From NCBI RefSeq assembly GCF_014694405.1, contig NZ_JAAUWV010000018.1:1-64000 (forward strand): a stretch of DNA of 64,000 nucleotides. The letters run 5' to 3'. The translations under genes were made by a program, and so were the position numbers. The DNA is from Pseudoalteromonas sp. S16_S37. Its GTDB lineage: Bacteria; Pseudomonadota; Gammaproteobacteria; Enterobacterales; Alteromonadaceae. Positions 54,110-62,291 of the stretch are shown here, in pieces (the stretch's first letter is position 1; every line of letters begins with the position of its first letter). The notes under the pieces are model-generated. The model saw only the letters and a program-made list of their open reading frames with translations, was not told where the DNA came from and ran no database searches.

Positions 54110-55072
54110 ATGGACCAGTTACTCTCAGTAAAGATGGATACAAATTCAGGGGTTATCGATCATCGGATCCACGACCTTTCATCTGAAAAACAAAGTGGAT
54201 TAGCATGGATAAAAAATCATATTGATGAAGTTAATCAATGGGTAAACAAGGATGGCTTTGCCTTATTGCGGGGTTTAAATATTGTAAGCAGCAATCAATT
54301 TAGCAGCATACTTGAAACAATATTTGGTGAGCCACTAAGTCAGTATATGTATCGCTCTTCACCTCGCACCGCATTGAAAAACAATATCTACACCACCACC
54401 GAATATCATGCTGATCAAGTGATACTTCAGCATAATGAAAACGCTTATTCCAATAAATGGCCGATGAGAATGGGCTTTTTTTGCGTGATCCCCGCCAAAA
54501 GTGGTGGCGATACACCGCTTGCCGATAGCAGAGAGGTGTACAACAACTTACCTTTGGAAATTCGTGACAAGTTTGAGCGGTTAGGGGTTATGTATGTACG
54601 AAACTACGGTGATATTGATTTGCCTTGGCAAGAAGTATTTCAAACTGATAGTAAATGCGAAGTAGAAGCATATTGCGATGCCAACCAAATTGAATATCAA
54701 TGGTATGAAAACCGTTTACAAACTCGTCAACGGCGCCCCGCAGTTGCCAAACACCCGCAAACTGGCGAAAAGGTCTGGTTTAATCAAGCACATCTTTTTC
54801 ACGCCTCTAGCATTGATGGACAGACATCAGATTTTATGCGCACAAGTATTGGCGAAGAGAATTTGCCTCGAAACGCATATTATGGCGATGGAAGTGTGAT
54901 TTCAGATGAAGAGATACACGCTATAAACCAAGTCTATAAGGATCTGACTTTTTCTTATCCTTGGCAAAGAAACGATATTTTGCTGCTAGATAATATGCTG
55001 TTTACCCACGGGCGTCAGGCCTATTCAGGTGTTAGAAAAGTACTCGTAGGCATGGCAAAGATAGTTGGTTGA
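54110..55072 (+). CDS. Fe(II)/2-oxoglutarate dioxygenase, candidate Asp/Asn beta-hydroxylase
   Basis: The protein has 320 residues of the clavaminate synthase/TauD-like family. The metal triad is visible as H-N-E at 108-110 and His300 in T-H-G-R, with Arg302 likely to hold 2-oxoglutarate. An H-x-E triad is the form found in AsnO and relatives that hydroxylate Asn or other side chains at the beta carbon, often during nonribosomal synthesis; SyrP acts on carrier-bound Asp. It lies 59 bases after the synthetase stop with AAGGATGG before its ATG, so it is probably cotranscribed. With one Asp and two Asn modules next door, beta-hydroxylation of one of them is the simplest guess. Confidence 0.85.
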   Translation: MDQLLSVKMDTNSGVIDHRIHDLSSEKQSGLAWIKNHIDEVNQWVNKDGFALLRGLNIVSSNQFSSILETIFGEPLSQYMYRSSPRTALKNNIYTTTEYHADQVILQHNENAYSNKWPMRMGFFCVIPAKSGGDTPLADSREVYNNLPLEIRDKFERLGVMYVRNYGDIDLPWQEVFQTDSKCEVEAYCDANQIEYQWYENRLQTRQRRPAVAKHPQTGEKVWFNQAHLFHASSIDGQTSDFMRTSIGEENLPRNAYYGDGSVISDEEIHAINQVYKDLTFSYPWQRNDILLLDNMLFTHGRQAYSGVRKVLVGMAKIVG

Positions 55073-55166
55073 AATTGATGTATGACCGTCCGCATTTTCG
55101 GGCGAAAACGTTTTGTTAGTAGTTGTGTGGTTAGCAAATAACAGACATTTGTTGAGGAAATAAACA

Positions 55167-56534
55167 ATGAAATGGCTTTTGCATTCGCGGTTTAAAATTA
55201 TGGTGTTGTGTTTGATAAGCTTAATTTTGGCTTCTTGTTTACAAAATAAGAGCGTAGCCAAAAATACCACAATTACGGCAAGTCAAATTGAAATGATAGC
55301 AACGACAGTAAGCGACTACTGTGATAAAAACGTTTTTTTCGGAACTATCTATATCACTTCTCAAGATAAGGTCGTGTATGAAGCCAATTGCGGCCCGCAG
55401 AACATGCAGTATGGCGTTGAAAACACAATTAAATCAAAGTACCGAATTGGCTCCAACACAAAGGCGTTTGCAGCTGCAATTTTAATGCGAATGTTGGAAG
55501 GCAAAGACTTGAGACAAGAAACCATTGGCGATCATTTACCTTGGTATCCAAAAAATCAATGTGCAGATGTGTCGTTGCATCATTTGCTAACAATGTCTTC
55601 GGGCATAGATAATTATAGTGATAATGAAGAAGTGTACGATAACTATGGGTGGCGTCCATTTTTATACGACAAGACGCTAAACCTTAATGGTCCAGAAGAC
55701 TTTAGTAATCGCTTTTGCACATGTACTTCGCAGGGGGATAAACCGTCATTTACACCAGGTTCGCAGTATGAATACAGCAACTGTAATTATTATTTAATTG
55801 GCAATATTATTGAGCAGATAGCCGCGGGCACGCAAGGTGATATATCTCGCGAGTTTTGGTTTGGCAACCTGCTTAGAGAACATATTTTAGATACTTTAGC
55901 GATGAGCGAAAGTGGCTCATTTAGCCCCATTGGCATTTATAGCAACATGACCACGGGCTATATCTACAATCAAAATCAGTACTTACCATTAGCTAATGGC
56001 CGTCCTCCTGTTGCTGGTGGGCCAGCGCCTTATGAGGATATATTGGTTAACCCTTATAGTAATCCACTAGTGTTGTATTCAGCAGGTGATATGTATTCAA
56101 CAGTTGAAGATATGCAAAAGTGGGATCAGGGTTTATATACAACCAAAATACTAAGTGAAACGCAAAAGCTGGCGGCCTTTGCTCCGTATGCAAATACTAA
56201 CAGCACTGAGTCATGTGAATACTATGGCTACGGTTGGTTTGTGACGTTTATCGACCCAACTCAATATGGCAAAGTAGCTGATTGCCCGCAAAACCCCAAC
56301 GATACCAATCTCAGGAAATACGAGAAGTTTTTACAATACTCTGGAAGCTATCCGTACTCTTGGGTGACCAGCTTTAATCGCTTAATAGAACGTGACCAAG
56401 CAGTGATGGTTTTTAGTAACTATGTAAAAACAGGCACTGAGTCAGATTGTATTTCAAGTGAAATTAGGAACATTATCTTTTACAACGATAAGCACCGCAG
56501 TGTTAGCTGCCAAAGTGTGCTTAACGACGCGTAA
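55167..56534 (+). CDS. Exported serine hydrolase, beta-lactamase/PBP fold, lipoprotein
   Basis: The protein has 455 residues. The lipobox L-A-S-C gives Cys24, so it acts outside the cytoplasm. Catalytic marks are S-N-T-K at 96-99 (SxxK) and Y-S-N at 203-205 (YxN), as in class C beta-lactamase-like esterases and D-aminopeptidases. Several extra cysteines suggest disulfides. It follows the dioxygenase by 94 bases on the same strand. Possible roles are trimming or activating the exported lipopeptide, hydrolysing it for self-protection, or cyclising it like PBP-type thioesterases. The last is less likely because the synthetase has its own TE and this protein is exported. It lacks the C-terminal membrane helices of ClbP-type prodrug peptidases. 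Confidence 0.85.
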   Translation: MKWLLHSRFKIMVLCLISLILASCLQNKSVAKNTTITASQIEMIATTVSDYCDKNVFFGTIYITSQDKVVYEANCGPQNMQYGVENTIKSKYRIGSNTKAFAAAILMRMLEGKDLRQETIGDHLPWYPKNQCADVSLHHLLTMSSGIDNYSDNEEVYDNYGWRPFLYDKTLNLNGPEDFSNRFCTCTSQGDKPSFTPGSQYEYSNCNYYLIGNIIEQIAAGTQGDISREFWFGNLLREHILDTLAMSESGSFSPIGIYSNMTTGYIYNQNQYLPLANGRPPVAGGPAPYEDILVNPYSNPLVLYSAGDMYSTVEDMQKWDQGLYTTKILSETQKLAAFAPYANTNSTESCEYYGYGWFVTFIDPTQYGKVADCPQNPNDTNLRKYEKFLQYSGSYPYSWVTSFNRLIERDQAVMVFSNYVKTGTESDCISSEIRNIIFYNDKHRSVSCQSVLNDA

Positions 56535-56742
56535 GAGAGTGAGTCTTTGAGAAAAGGAAATAGAGCAGTTGTATTTCGTTTTCGCTTATCGGTGTGCTCT
56601 TGTGTGCACGATAAAAGAATTACTTTTTAGCTCATGTAGTTAGAAAGTGAAAAAGGGCAAGTTAGCAATCAAGCTTTAGTTAGCTTTTGAATAACTTGAT
56701 ATGTTTAACAACTGTTTAATTCTAAATCATAGAGGACTAAAT

Positions 56743-57294
56743 ATGACAGCGACAAAAACAGCGAAGGATGAAAAGGCGAGCGAGGTTAAAACCGAACAAG
56801 ATGCAAATCATGTTGAGGTTGAAAATCGCGAAGCTGTCGCACAGCAAATTGTTGACAAGTATACAAAGTGGTCGTTTGGTAGTGGTCTTATTCCAATTCC
56901 TGCGGTTGACTTAGTAGCTTTGACAGGTATTCAAATAAAAATGATTGGTGAAATCGCGAAAGTGTACGGTCAATCATATAGTGAGAATATGCTGCGCGGT
57001 ACTATCACAGCGGTGATCGGTGGTTCATTTCCACAAACTTTGGGCGGCGCTGGTTTAAGCAGCTTTTTGAAAGCTGTTCCAGTACTTGGCACGTTGAGCG
57101 CACTGGCGTTTATGCCTGTCGTATCAGCAGCATCTTCACATGCTGTAGGTACAACGTTTATTCGTCACTTTGAGCACGGTGGAACTTTGTTAGACCTTAA
57201 TCTTTCGAGTATTAAGGACGACATCTCTGAGACCGCAGCAAAGTTTAGAAAAAACAAAGACAACGCAGATACACAAGTGAACGCTGCTAGCTAG
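56743..57294 (+). CDS. DUF697/YcjF-like membrane-associated protein
   Basis: The protein has 183 residues from the ATG at 56743, preferred because AGAGGA lies 6 bases upstream; an in-frame ATG at 56701 has no such site. Residues 1-40 are charged and probably disordered. The rest shows the DUF697 pattern: K-Y-T-K-W-S-F-G-S-G-L-I-P-I-P-A-V-D, then T-G-I-Q-I-K-M-I-G-E-I-A-K-x-Y-G, and two glycine/alanine-rich hydrophobic stretches (about 80-97 and 105-130). The family is found with GTPases and in stress loci; its biochemical role is unknown. It heads the group with the ABC exporter and the SPFH protein. Confidence 0.75.
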   Translation: MTATKTAKDEKASEVKTEQDANHVEVENREAVAQQIVDKYTKWSFGSGLIPIPAVDLVALTGIQIKMIGEIAKVYGQSYSENMLRGTITAVIGGSFPQTLGGAGLSSFLKAVPVLGTLSALAFMPVVSAASSHAVGTTFIRHFEHGGTLLDLNLSSIKDDISETAAKFRKNKDNADTQVNAAS

Positions 57295-57304
57295 TAGTAA
57301 CTTG

Positions 57305-57334
57305 ATAAACCAGCAGGAGTCTGCTGGTTTATTT
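57305..57334 (+). terminator. Stem-loop after the DUF697 gene
   Basis: AAACCAGCAG-GAGT-CTGCTGGTTT is a strong perfect stem followed by ATTTGTT. The poor T tract suggests partial termination or mRNA processing, so the DUF697 gene could be made in excess over the downstream exporter. Confidence 0.6.
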
Positions 57335-57363
57335 GTTCTATAACTTACATTAGGAAATGCAAC

Positions 57364-57537
57364 ATGCTGGTAATACTATATTTGGCTTTATGTATTCTGT
57401 CAGGCTACTGGGGACGCAATACCTTTGCCGGGCCCGTAGGGTTTTTCTTGATCTCTTTGGTCTTTACGCCTTTAGCAGGTTTATTGATTTTGTTTTTAGC
57501 CAAAAGAAGAGAGCCTATCGCGGAGGAAGAAGAATAG
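57364..57537 (+). CDS. Small membrane protein, 57 residues
   Basis: The ORF runs from ATG 57364 to TAG 57535-57537, with AGGAAA 7 bases upstream. It encodes two hydrophobic segments (residues about 1-14 and 25-46) joined by G-Y-W-G-R-N-T-F-A-G-P, then a cationic A-K-R-R and an acidic E-E-E-E tail. Its position between the DUF697 gene and the ABC exporter, and the good ribosome binding site, argue that it is real. It may be an accessory of the exporter. I do not recognise a family. Confidence 0.7.
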   Translation: MLVILYLALCILSGYWGRNTFAGPVGFFLISLVFTPLAGLLILFLAKRREPIAEEEE

Positions 57538-57649
57538 GCCTCTGTGCAAATTTTAAGTGTTGTAGTAACACTTGTATTGGTGAACATGGAATTTAGAGCT
57601 GCTCTCTGTCATTGTGGTATTTGAGCAAAAAAATAATAAAGAAGCGCAA

Positions 57650-59311
57650 ATGGTATTATACGATTTAATAAGTCGAAACTTAAAAGTAAAGAAACGGAAC
57701 TTTGTTGCTCTTGGTTGTATTTCAGGTCTAGCAAACGCGTTGGTACTGGCTTTAATCAATAACGTTGCTGAGAACATTTCTGATATAAATCGAGAGAATC
57801 ATATACTCTATTACTTGGTCTTATTTAGCTTAACAATTGCTATTTACGGCTTTACACAACAGCGTCTAATGACCAAAGCAGCAAGGACCGTCGAAAAAGC
57901 CATTGCTGGACTGCGCGTTGAGTTGTTTGAATGTGTTCGCTATACCGAATTATCAACACTTGAGAAAATAGGCAAAGAGAGAATATTTAATACACTTAGC
58001 AAAGAGCTACAAACGATTTCTCAATCAGCGCAACTGTTTGTCATTATCGGTCAGTCAATCACATTGGTGTTTTTTACTTCCCTGTATATTGCTTACCACT
58101 CGTTTGTGGCATTTTTGGTTGTGTCGGTATTGATTATGTTGGGGGCGAGTATTCATCGACTTCGCGCCAATGAAATACAGAAAAACATGAGGTTATCATT
58201 TGAAAGCGAAAATATGCTAATTCACCGGTTGTCTGACTTATTAGATGGTTTTAAGGAAGTGAAGCTTAGCTCTCCCAGAGCTGATGACCTAGAAAACGAA
58301 TTTATTGCAGACTCAACCCGAGCTAAAAATGCCAAAACCACCACTCAGACCTTATTTGCAACTGACTTTGTGTTATCACAAATTACATTTTTTGCAGCAA
58401 CGGGTGCAATGGTTTTTATCGTTCCATTGCTTTCAAATGTATACACAGACGTCGTGATAAAGGTTACAACTGCATCGTTATTTTTAATCGGTCCGATCAC
58501 CAGTATAGTGGGTGGCATACCTATTTACACCACGGCAAGCGAAGCTGCAAATAACGTATTAGAGCTTGAAAATGAGCTTAAACTTGCATCGCAAAAAGCC
58601 CAAAAACAAAACGTCAAAGGGCCTTCAGAAATACGCGCTTTTGAAGAGATCAAACTAGAAGGGGCGTACTACCAACACAATCGCCCTGCAGGAGAGCGGC
58701 CATTTTTTGTTGGCCCCGTGGATTTAACCATTAAGCCTGGGCAAATCACCTTTGTGACTGGTGGTAACGGCAGTGGTAAAACTACCTTTATTCGAATGCT
58801 CACCGGGCTATATGAGTTACAAGCTGGGCAAATACTATTAAACGGCAGAGCAATCACAAACAACGAACAAGATTTATACCGTAGTTTGTTCACCGCTGTT
58901 TTTTCAGACTTTCATTTGTTTAAACAGCTGTATGGGATCCGCGTCGGTTCGCAGCAAGAAATAGATGACTGGTTAGTATTTTTGGAAATGAATAATAAAG
59001 TAAGCGTTGAAAACAGCGAGTTTTCAACCGTTGACCTATCAACTGGGCAGCGAAAACGGCTCGCTTTACTCAGTACAATTTTAGAAAATCGGCCAATTTA
59101 TATTTTTGATGAATGGGCAGCAGATCAAGACCCAATATTTAGGCGCAAGTTCTACGAGCAAGTATTACCCAAGTTAAAAGAACGTGGGAATACTGTAATT
59201 GCTATTACTCATGATGATGCATATTTCCATTTAGCGGATGTACATTTAAAAATGGTAGAAGGACAATTAATGGAACATAACATGGCAGGCAGTGAGGGCG
59301 TTTCCTCATGA
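57650..59311 (+). CDS. Cyclic-peptide ABC exporter (PvdE/SyrD type)
   Basis: The protein has 553 residues from the ATG at 57650, where family homology begins; a GTG at 57614 would add 12 residues. The N-terminal half has about six membrane helices, with a single fused ATPase domain after residue 335. Walker A is G-G-N-G-S-G-K-T-T, the signature L-S-T-G-Q-R-K-R-L, and Walker B I-Y-I-F-D-E-W-A-A-D-Q-D-P. The D-E-W-A-A-D-Q-D-P form is typical of the PvdE/SyrD family that moves nonribosomal peptides into the periplasm. It is the likely exporter of the lipopeptide. Its stop overlaps the start of the SPFH gene (ATGA). Confidence 0.9.
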   Translation: MVLYDLISRNLKVKKRNFVALGCISGLANALVLALINNVAENISDINRENHILYYLVLFSLTIAIYGFTQQRLMTKAARTVEKAIAGLRVELFECVRYTELSTLEKIGKERIFNTLSKELQTISQSAQLFVIIGQSITLVFFTSLYIAYHSFVAFLVVSVLIMLGASIHRLRANEIQKNMRLSFESENMLIHRLSDLLDGFKEVKLSSPRADDLENEFIADSTRAKNAKTTTQTLFATDFVLSQITFFAATGAMVFIVPLLSNVYTDVVIKVTTASLFLIGPITSIVGGIPIYTTASEAANNVLELENELKLASQKAQKQNVKGPSEIRAFEEIKLEGAYYQHNRPAGERPFFVGPVDLTIKPGQITFVTGGNGSGKTTFIRMLTGLYELQAGQILLNGRAITNNEQDLYRSLFTAVFSDFHLFKQLYGIRVGSQQEIDDWLVFLEMNNKVSVENSEFSTVDLSTGQRKRLALLSTILENRPIYIFDEWAADQDPIFRRKFYEQVLPKLKERGNTVIAITHDDAYFHLADVHLKMVEGQLMEHNMAGSEGVSS

Positions 59312-60444
59312 ATATTATTATCCCACCAGATATAGGATTATTAGTCCTAGGCGCATTGTGTTTGGTGATAGTTATCTCCAACATTGTGATGCGTGTATTA
59401 AAACGTTATTACCCTAAATTACGTAAGCGGATCGTATCTTGGCGCTTTAGGGCTGGCGTTACCTTACTAATATTACTGTTTTTGATTGTTGCTTTGGTTC
59501 CCGTGGTGTTTATTAAAGTCGACTCAGGGGAAGTTGGCGTTTTATGGAAAAGACTCGGTGGCGGTACATATTTAGACAAGCCATTTTCTGAGGGTACTGT
59601 ATTGGTAATGCCGTGGGATAAACTGGTAATTTATTCCAGTCGATTTCAAACGGCAAATAGAGAGATACACGCTATTACCAACCAAGGTTTACGTATTACC
59701 CTTGATGTGACCGTGCGTTACCGTCCTGTGGTTAAGCATATTCCGTTTTTACATCAGCTAGTCGGACAAGATTATGTCAATGAGATGGTGATACCCGAAG
59801 TCAGCTCTGCGGTTCGGGTGATAGTGTCTAATTATACTGCTGAGGAAGTCTACGGTTCGCAGCGTATGGATGTGCAAGCACAGCTGCTTGGAAAAGTATT
59901 GAATGAGCTTAAATTACAAGAACAAACAATTCTTAAAGGGATCTCGGGAGAGATGAAAGGCCATGCTCTAGTTAATCTTGATGATGTACTGATACGCCGC
60001 GTAAACGTACCAGAAGGGGTACATAATGCCATTATTGCGAAGGTAAATCAGCACTATCTGCAACAGGAGTATGATATGCGTCTAGAAGTGGCCGAGAAAG
60101 AGGCAATGCGCAAAGAAACAGAAGCCAAAGGGATTGCAGCGTTTCAAAAAACGGTTAGCGGTGGTATCTCTGAAACTTATTTAAGATGGCGAGGTATAGA
60201 GGCAACAATAGAGCTTGCTAAGTCCAATAACGCAAAAGTAGTTGTTATCGGCGGCGGTAAAGACGGATTACCGTTAATTCTGAATACTGAAAATAGTCTT
60301 GGTCCGTCTTTGCCTGCTGTGTCACACGCAAAAGATGATAAAGAAGCAACAGAAAAGACAAATAAGGAAACTAAGAAAGAACCAGTCTATCGTAGCCCAA
60401 CAGCAAGTGCACATATTCCACTTGAAGAAGTCGCGCAACCATAG
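59308..60444 (+). CDS. SPFH/band-7 domain membrane protein
   Basis: The protein has 378 residues. Two hydrophobic segments (about 8-28 and 48-71) are followed by an SPFH (prohibitin/flotillin-like) domain at about 72-255: V-D-S-G-E-V-G-V-L-W-K-R near the start, and T-L-D-V-T-V-R-Y-R-P. A charged helical region (about 245-285) follows, then a polar tail. SPFH proteins form oligomers that organise membranes or guard proteases. Four-base overlap with the exporter gene implies coupled synthesis and a joint role, for example organising the exporter or protecting the membrane from the lipopeptide. That pairing is inference. Confidence 0.85.
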   Translation: MNIIIPPDIGLLVLGALCLVIVISNIVMRVLKRYYPKLRKRIVSWRFRAGVTLLILLFLIVALVPVVFIKVDSGEVGVLWKRLGGGTYLDKPFSEGTVLVMPWDKLVIYSSRFQTANREIHAITNQGLRITLDVTVRYRPVVKHIPFLHQLVGQDYVNEMVIPEVSSAVRVIVSNYTAEEVYGSQRMDVQAQLLGKVLNELKLQEQTILKGISGEMKGHALVNLDDVLIRRVNVPEGVHNAIIAKVNQHYLQQEYDMRLEVAEKEAMRKETEAKGIAAFQKTVSGGISETYLRWRGIEATIELAKSNNAKVVVIGGGKDGLPLILNTENSLGPSLPAVSHAKDDKEATEKTNKETKKEPVYRSPTASAHIPLEEVAQP

Positions 60445-60447
60445 CAA

Positions 60448-60478
60448 AAATATGCCACGCAGTTTAGGTGGCATATTT
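60448..60478 (+). terminator. Stem-loop terminator closing the export operon
   Basis: AAATATGCCAC and GTGGCATATTT pair perfectly around a 9-base loop, starting 4 bases after the SPFH stop. The T tract is short but A residues in front pair with it. It marks the 3' end of the lipopeptide locus. Confidence 0.75.
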
Positions 60479-60607
60479 ATAATAATGTATGTTTAGATCT
60501 AGTAGTTCAGACTCTATAAAAATCGCTTATTTTCGCGTTGAGAAATTAGGCTATGCTTTAATTATTGATTCAATAACTATTTTCAATCGAGGAAATTAAG
60601 AGTTTGC

Positions 60608-61285
60608 ATGAAGTATAGTGTAGTTCTGTTGTTGGTTTTGTCATGCAGCCTGTTTGCGCAAGCAGTAAAACAAGAGGACACTAGGTTTGTTATCAGCTAT
60701 GTGGAGCACAAAGGCATCATTCATTATTATGTGCCGTTGTTGGAGCAAGCCTATCGCAAAATAGGTATCGAACCAAAATTTGAATTGATAAACGATAAGC
60801 GTGCGTTAAAGCTATTGGATCAAGGCTTAATAGACGCAGATACTGCCAAATCGTTAGAGTTTGTTGACGCGTATAAAAATATCATTGTTGTGCCAACACC
60901 AATAAGTCAAATTGACGTTGTTCTGCTTTGCCAGCCAAAGTTGCAATGTGATTTATCTATTCTTAAAAATTCCAATCGTTCCTTAGGGTTAATCGCGGCA
61001 AAAGAGTTTTATAAAGAGCTATTATCCGGAAGCACTATCAGTCTTGTTGAGTTTTCAAGTTTTGAAACACTTCTTAAAATATTTAGCCAAGATAAAGTCG
61101 ATTATGCAATTGTCGTGTTTGATGATTACTCCAAAGATGCCTTGTCCACTTACCCAAATCACTTCTTTATACAACAAAAAATTGGCTACCACCTGCTTAA
61201 CAAAAAGCATCAAGCTATCGTCAAGCAGCTCGATGAAGCGATTAAATCGGTCCGAGCGCAGGGCGGGTTTGTAAAATCAAATTAA
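60608..61285 (+). CDS. Periplasmic solute-binding-like protein (SBP family 3 fold)
   Basis: The protein has 225 residues with a signal peptide (cleavage likely after Leu-Phe-Ala, residue 18). The body resembles short periplasmic amino-acid-binding-like domains common in Alteromonadales: a first lobe with Y-V-P-L-L-E-Q-A-Y-R-K-I-G-I-E-P, the D-Q-G-L-I-D-A-D segment, and a hinge to a second lobe. No ABC permease is nearby, so transport is not implied; it may sense or bind a ligand. It lies after the terminator of the SPFH gene and is probably unrelated to the lipopeptide locus. Confidence 0.7.
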   Translation: MKYSVVLLLVLSCSLFAQAVKQEDTRFVISYVEHKGIIHYYVPLLEQAYRKIGIEPKFELINDKRALKLLDQGLIDADTAKSLEFVDAYKNIIVVPTPISQIDVVLLCQPKLQCDLSILKNSNRSLGLIAAKEFYKELLSGSTISLVEFSSFETLLKIFSQDKVDYAIVVFDDYSKDALSTYPNHFFIQQKIGYHLLNKKHQAIVKQLDEAIKSVRAQGGFVKSN

Positions 61286-61351
61286 GCGTTTTCGAAATAG
61301 ACAGCAAAAGTGATACACTACGCGTTATGTCAATTGTAGATGAGGTAATGT

Positions 61352-61603
61352 GTGGAGTGTCGTCTTCATTGTGGTGCTTGTTGCATCGCGCCAAGTATCA
61401 GTTCTAGCTTTCCAAACCACCCAGAAGGCAAACCGGCAGGTGAGCGTTGTAAAAACCTCACAGATGACAACTTGTGCAAATTATTTGGTAAACCTGAACG
61501 CCCCAAAGTGTGTCATGACTTTAAAGCGACAGAGTGGGTATGTGGGAGTAATTCAACAGAAGCTTTAACCATATTACATGAACTGGAAATGTTAACAGAG
61601 TGA
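61352..61603 (+). CDS. YkgJ-family cysteine cluster protein
   Basis: The protein has 83 residues with a GTG start and GAGG 7 bases upstream. Cysteines are arranged as C-x3-C-x2-C-C near the start (E-C-R-L-H-C-G-A-C-C-I-A-P), then R-C, L-C, V-C-H and V-C-G. This matches the CxxxCxxCC zinc- or iron-cluster family (UPF0153/YkgJ). The family often has P-E-R-P-x-V-C as here. Function unknown. An overlapping frame from 61350 lacks these features and is a shadow. Confidence 0.85.
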   Translation: MECRLHCGACCIAPSISSSFPNHPEGKPAGERCKNLTDDNLCKLFGKPERPKVCHDFKATEWVCGSNSTEALTILHELEMLTE

Positions 61604-62291
61604 TGTTTACACCCTAAAGCCATAATGGCGTATATCGCCACTTATCTCTCTCATGCTTCCAAGCTCTTGATCAGAGGGATTCCACTGTGCTCACAGATTA
61701 ACCAAAGAGCTATTCTGTCCTAAAATCATCGTTCCATGCTGCTCCTTGTCGTGCTGAAAAACTGTCTTTGATACCAATTATGTTTAAACAAGGCTATGAG
61801 TGCCGCACCATCTAGGTCTGATACCTTTAACTTATCTTCTTTTAAAACAAAACATCGAAGATCCAATGCTGCTGGCTCCCTATGCGCCAATGTTCGCGCA
61901 TTGTTTAAATAACAGCCTATTTACAAATTTATTCGTCTCGCGACCAACGTAAAAAATTAATTATCAAATTAGGTCATTATCGACCTGTTTAAGTACCTCA
62001 ATTCGGGTAATATTTAACTAAAATTAACATAATTAAATTAAATGTTTCTTGTAAGTGTGAGTTTTTCTTTTGAATTGTTCTAAGTAACTTACTTGGTCAT
62101 TTTTCATAATATATTTCCGTTAATTTTAATTCTAACTTTTAAATTCATCGAATTTAAAGCCTCTTCATTAAACCACGAAGTAATAAAAAATTTAAACATC
62201 ATTGAATTGTATTTAAATGTAAAGATGATTTTTTTCCTCTTACATTTATTGATTTTTAATGTGTAGTATAAATCCAATTTAGGAGTTAACA
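61604..62291. other. AT-rich gap with a possible gene remnant
   Basis: There is no intact gene in 688 bases. On the minus strand, a frame from about 61937 down to a TGA near 61731 encodes about 68 residues, including L-R-C-F-V-L-K-E-D-K-L-K-V-S-D-L-D-G-A-A. It lacks a plausible start and may be the end of a decayed gene; I cannot name it. A hairpin TGGCG-TATAT-CGCCA lies near 61628. The last 350 bases are very AT-rich and lead to the ribosome binding site of the toxin gene. Confidence 0.45.

Noticed and set aside
57545..57625. A 26-codon GTG frame between the small membrane gene and the exporter
   Set aside because: There is no clear ribosome binding site, the composition is not protein-like, and it overlaps the exporter leader.
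57614..57649. GTG start for the ABC exporter at 57614
   Set aside because: It adds 12 polar residues with no family likeness; homology begins at the ATG at 57650.
61350..61568. Alternative 72-residue frame overlapping the cysteine-cluster gene
   Set aside because: It lacks any family pattern, while the neighbouring frame from 61352 has the full cysteine motif and a ribosome binding site.
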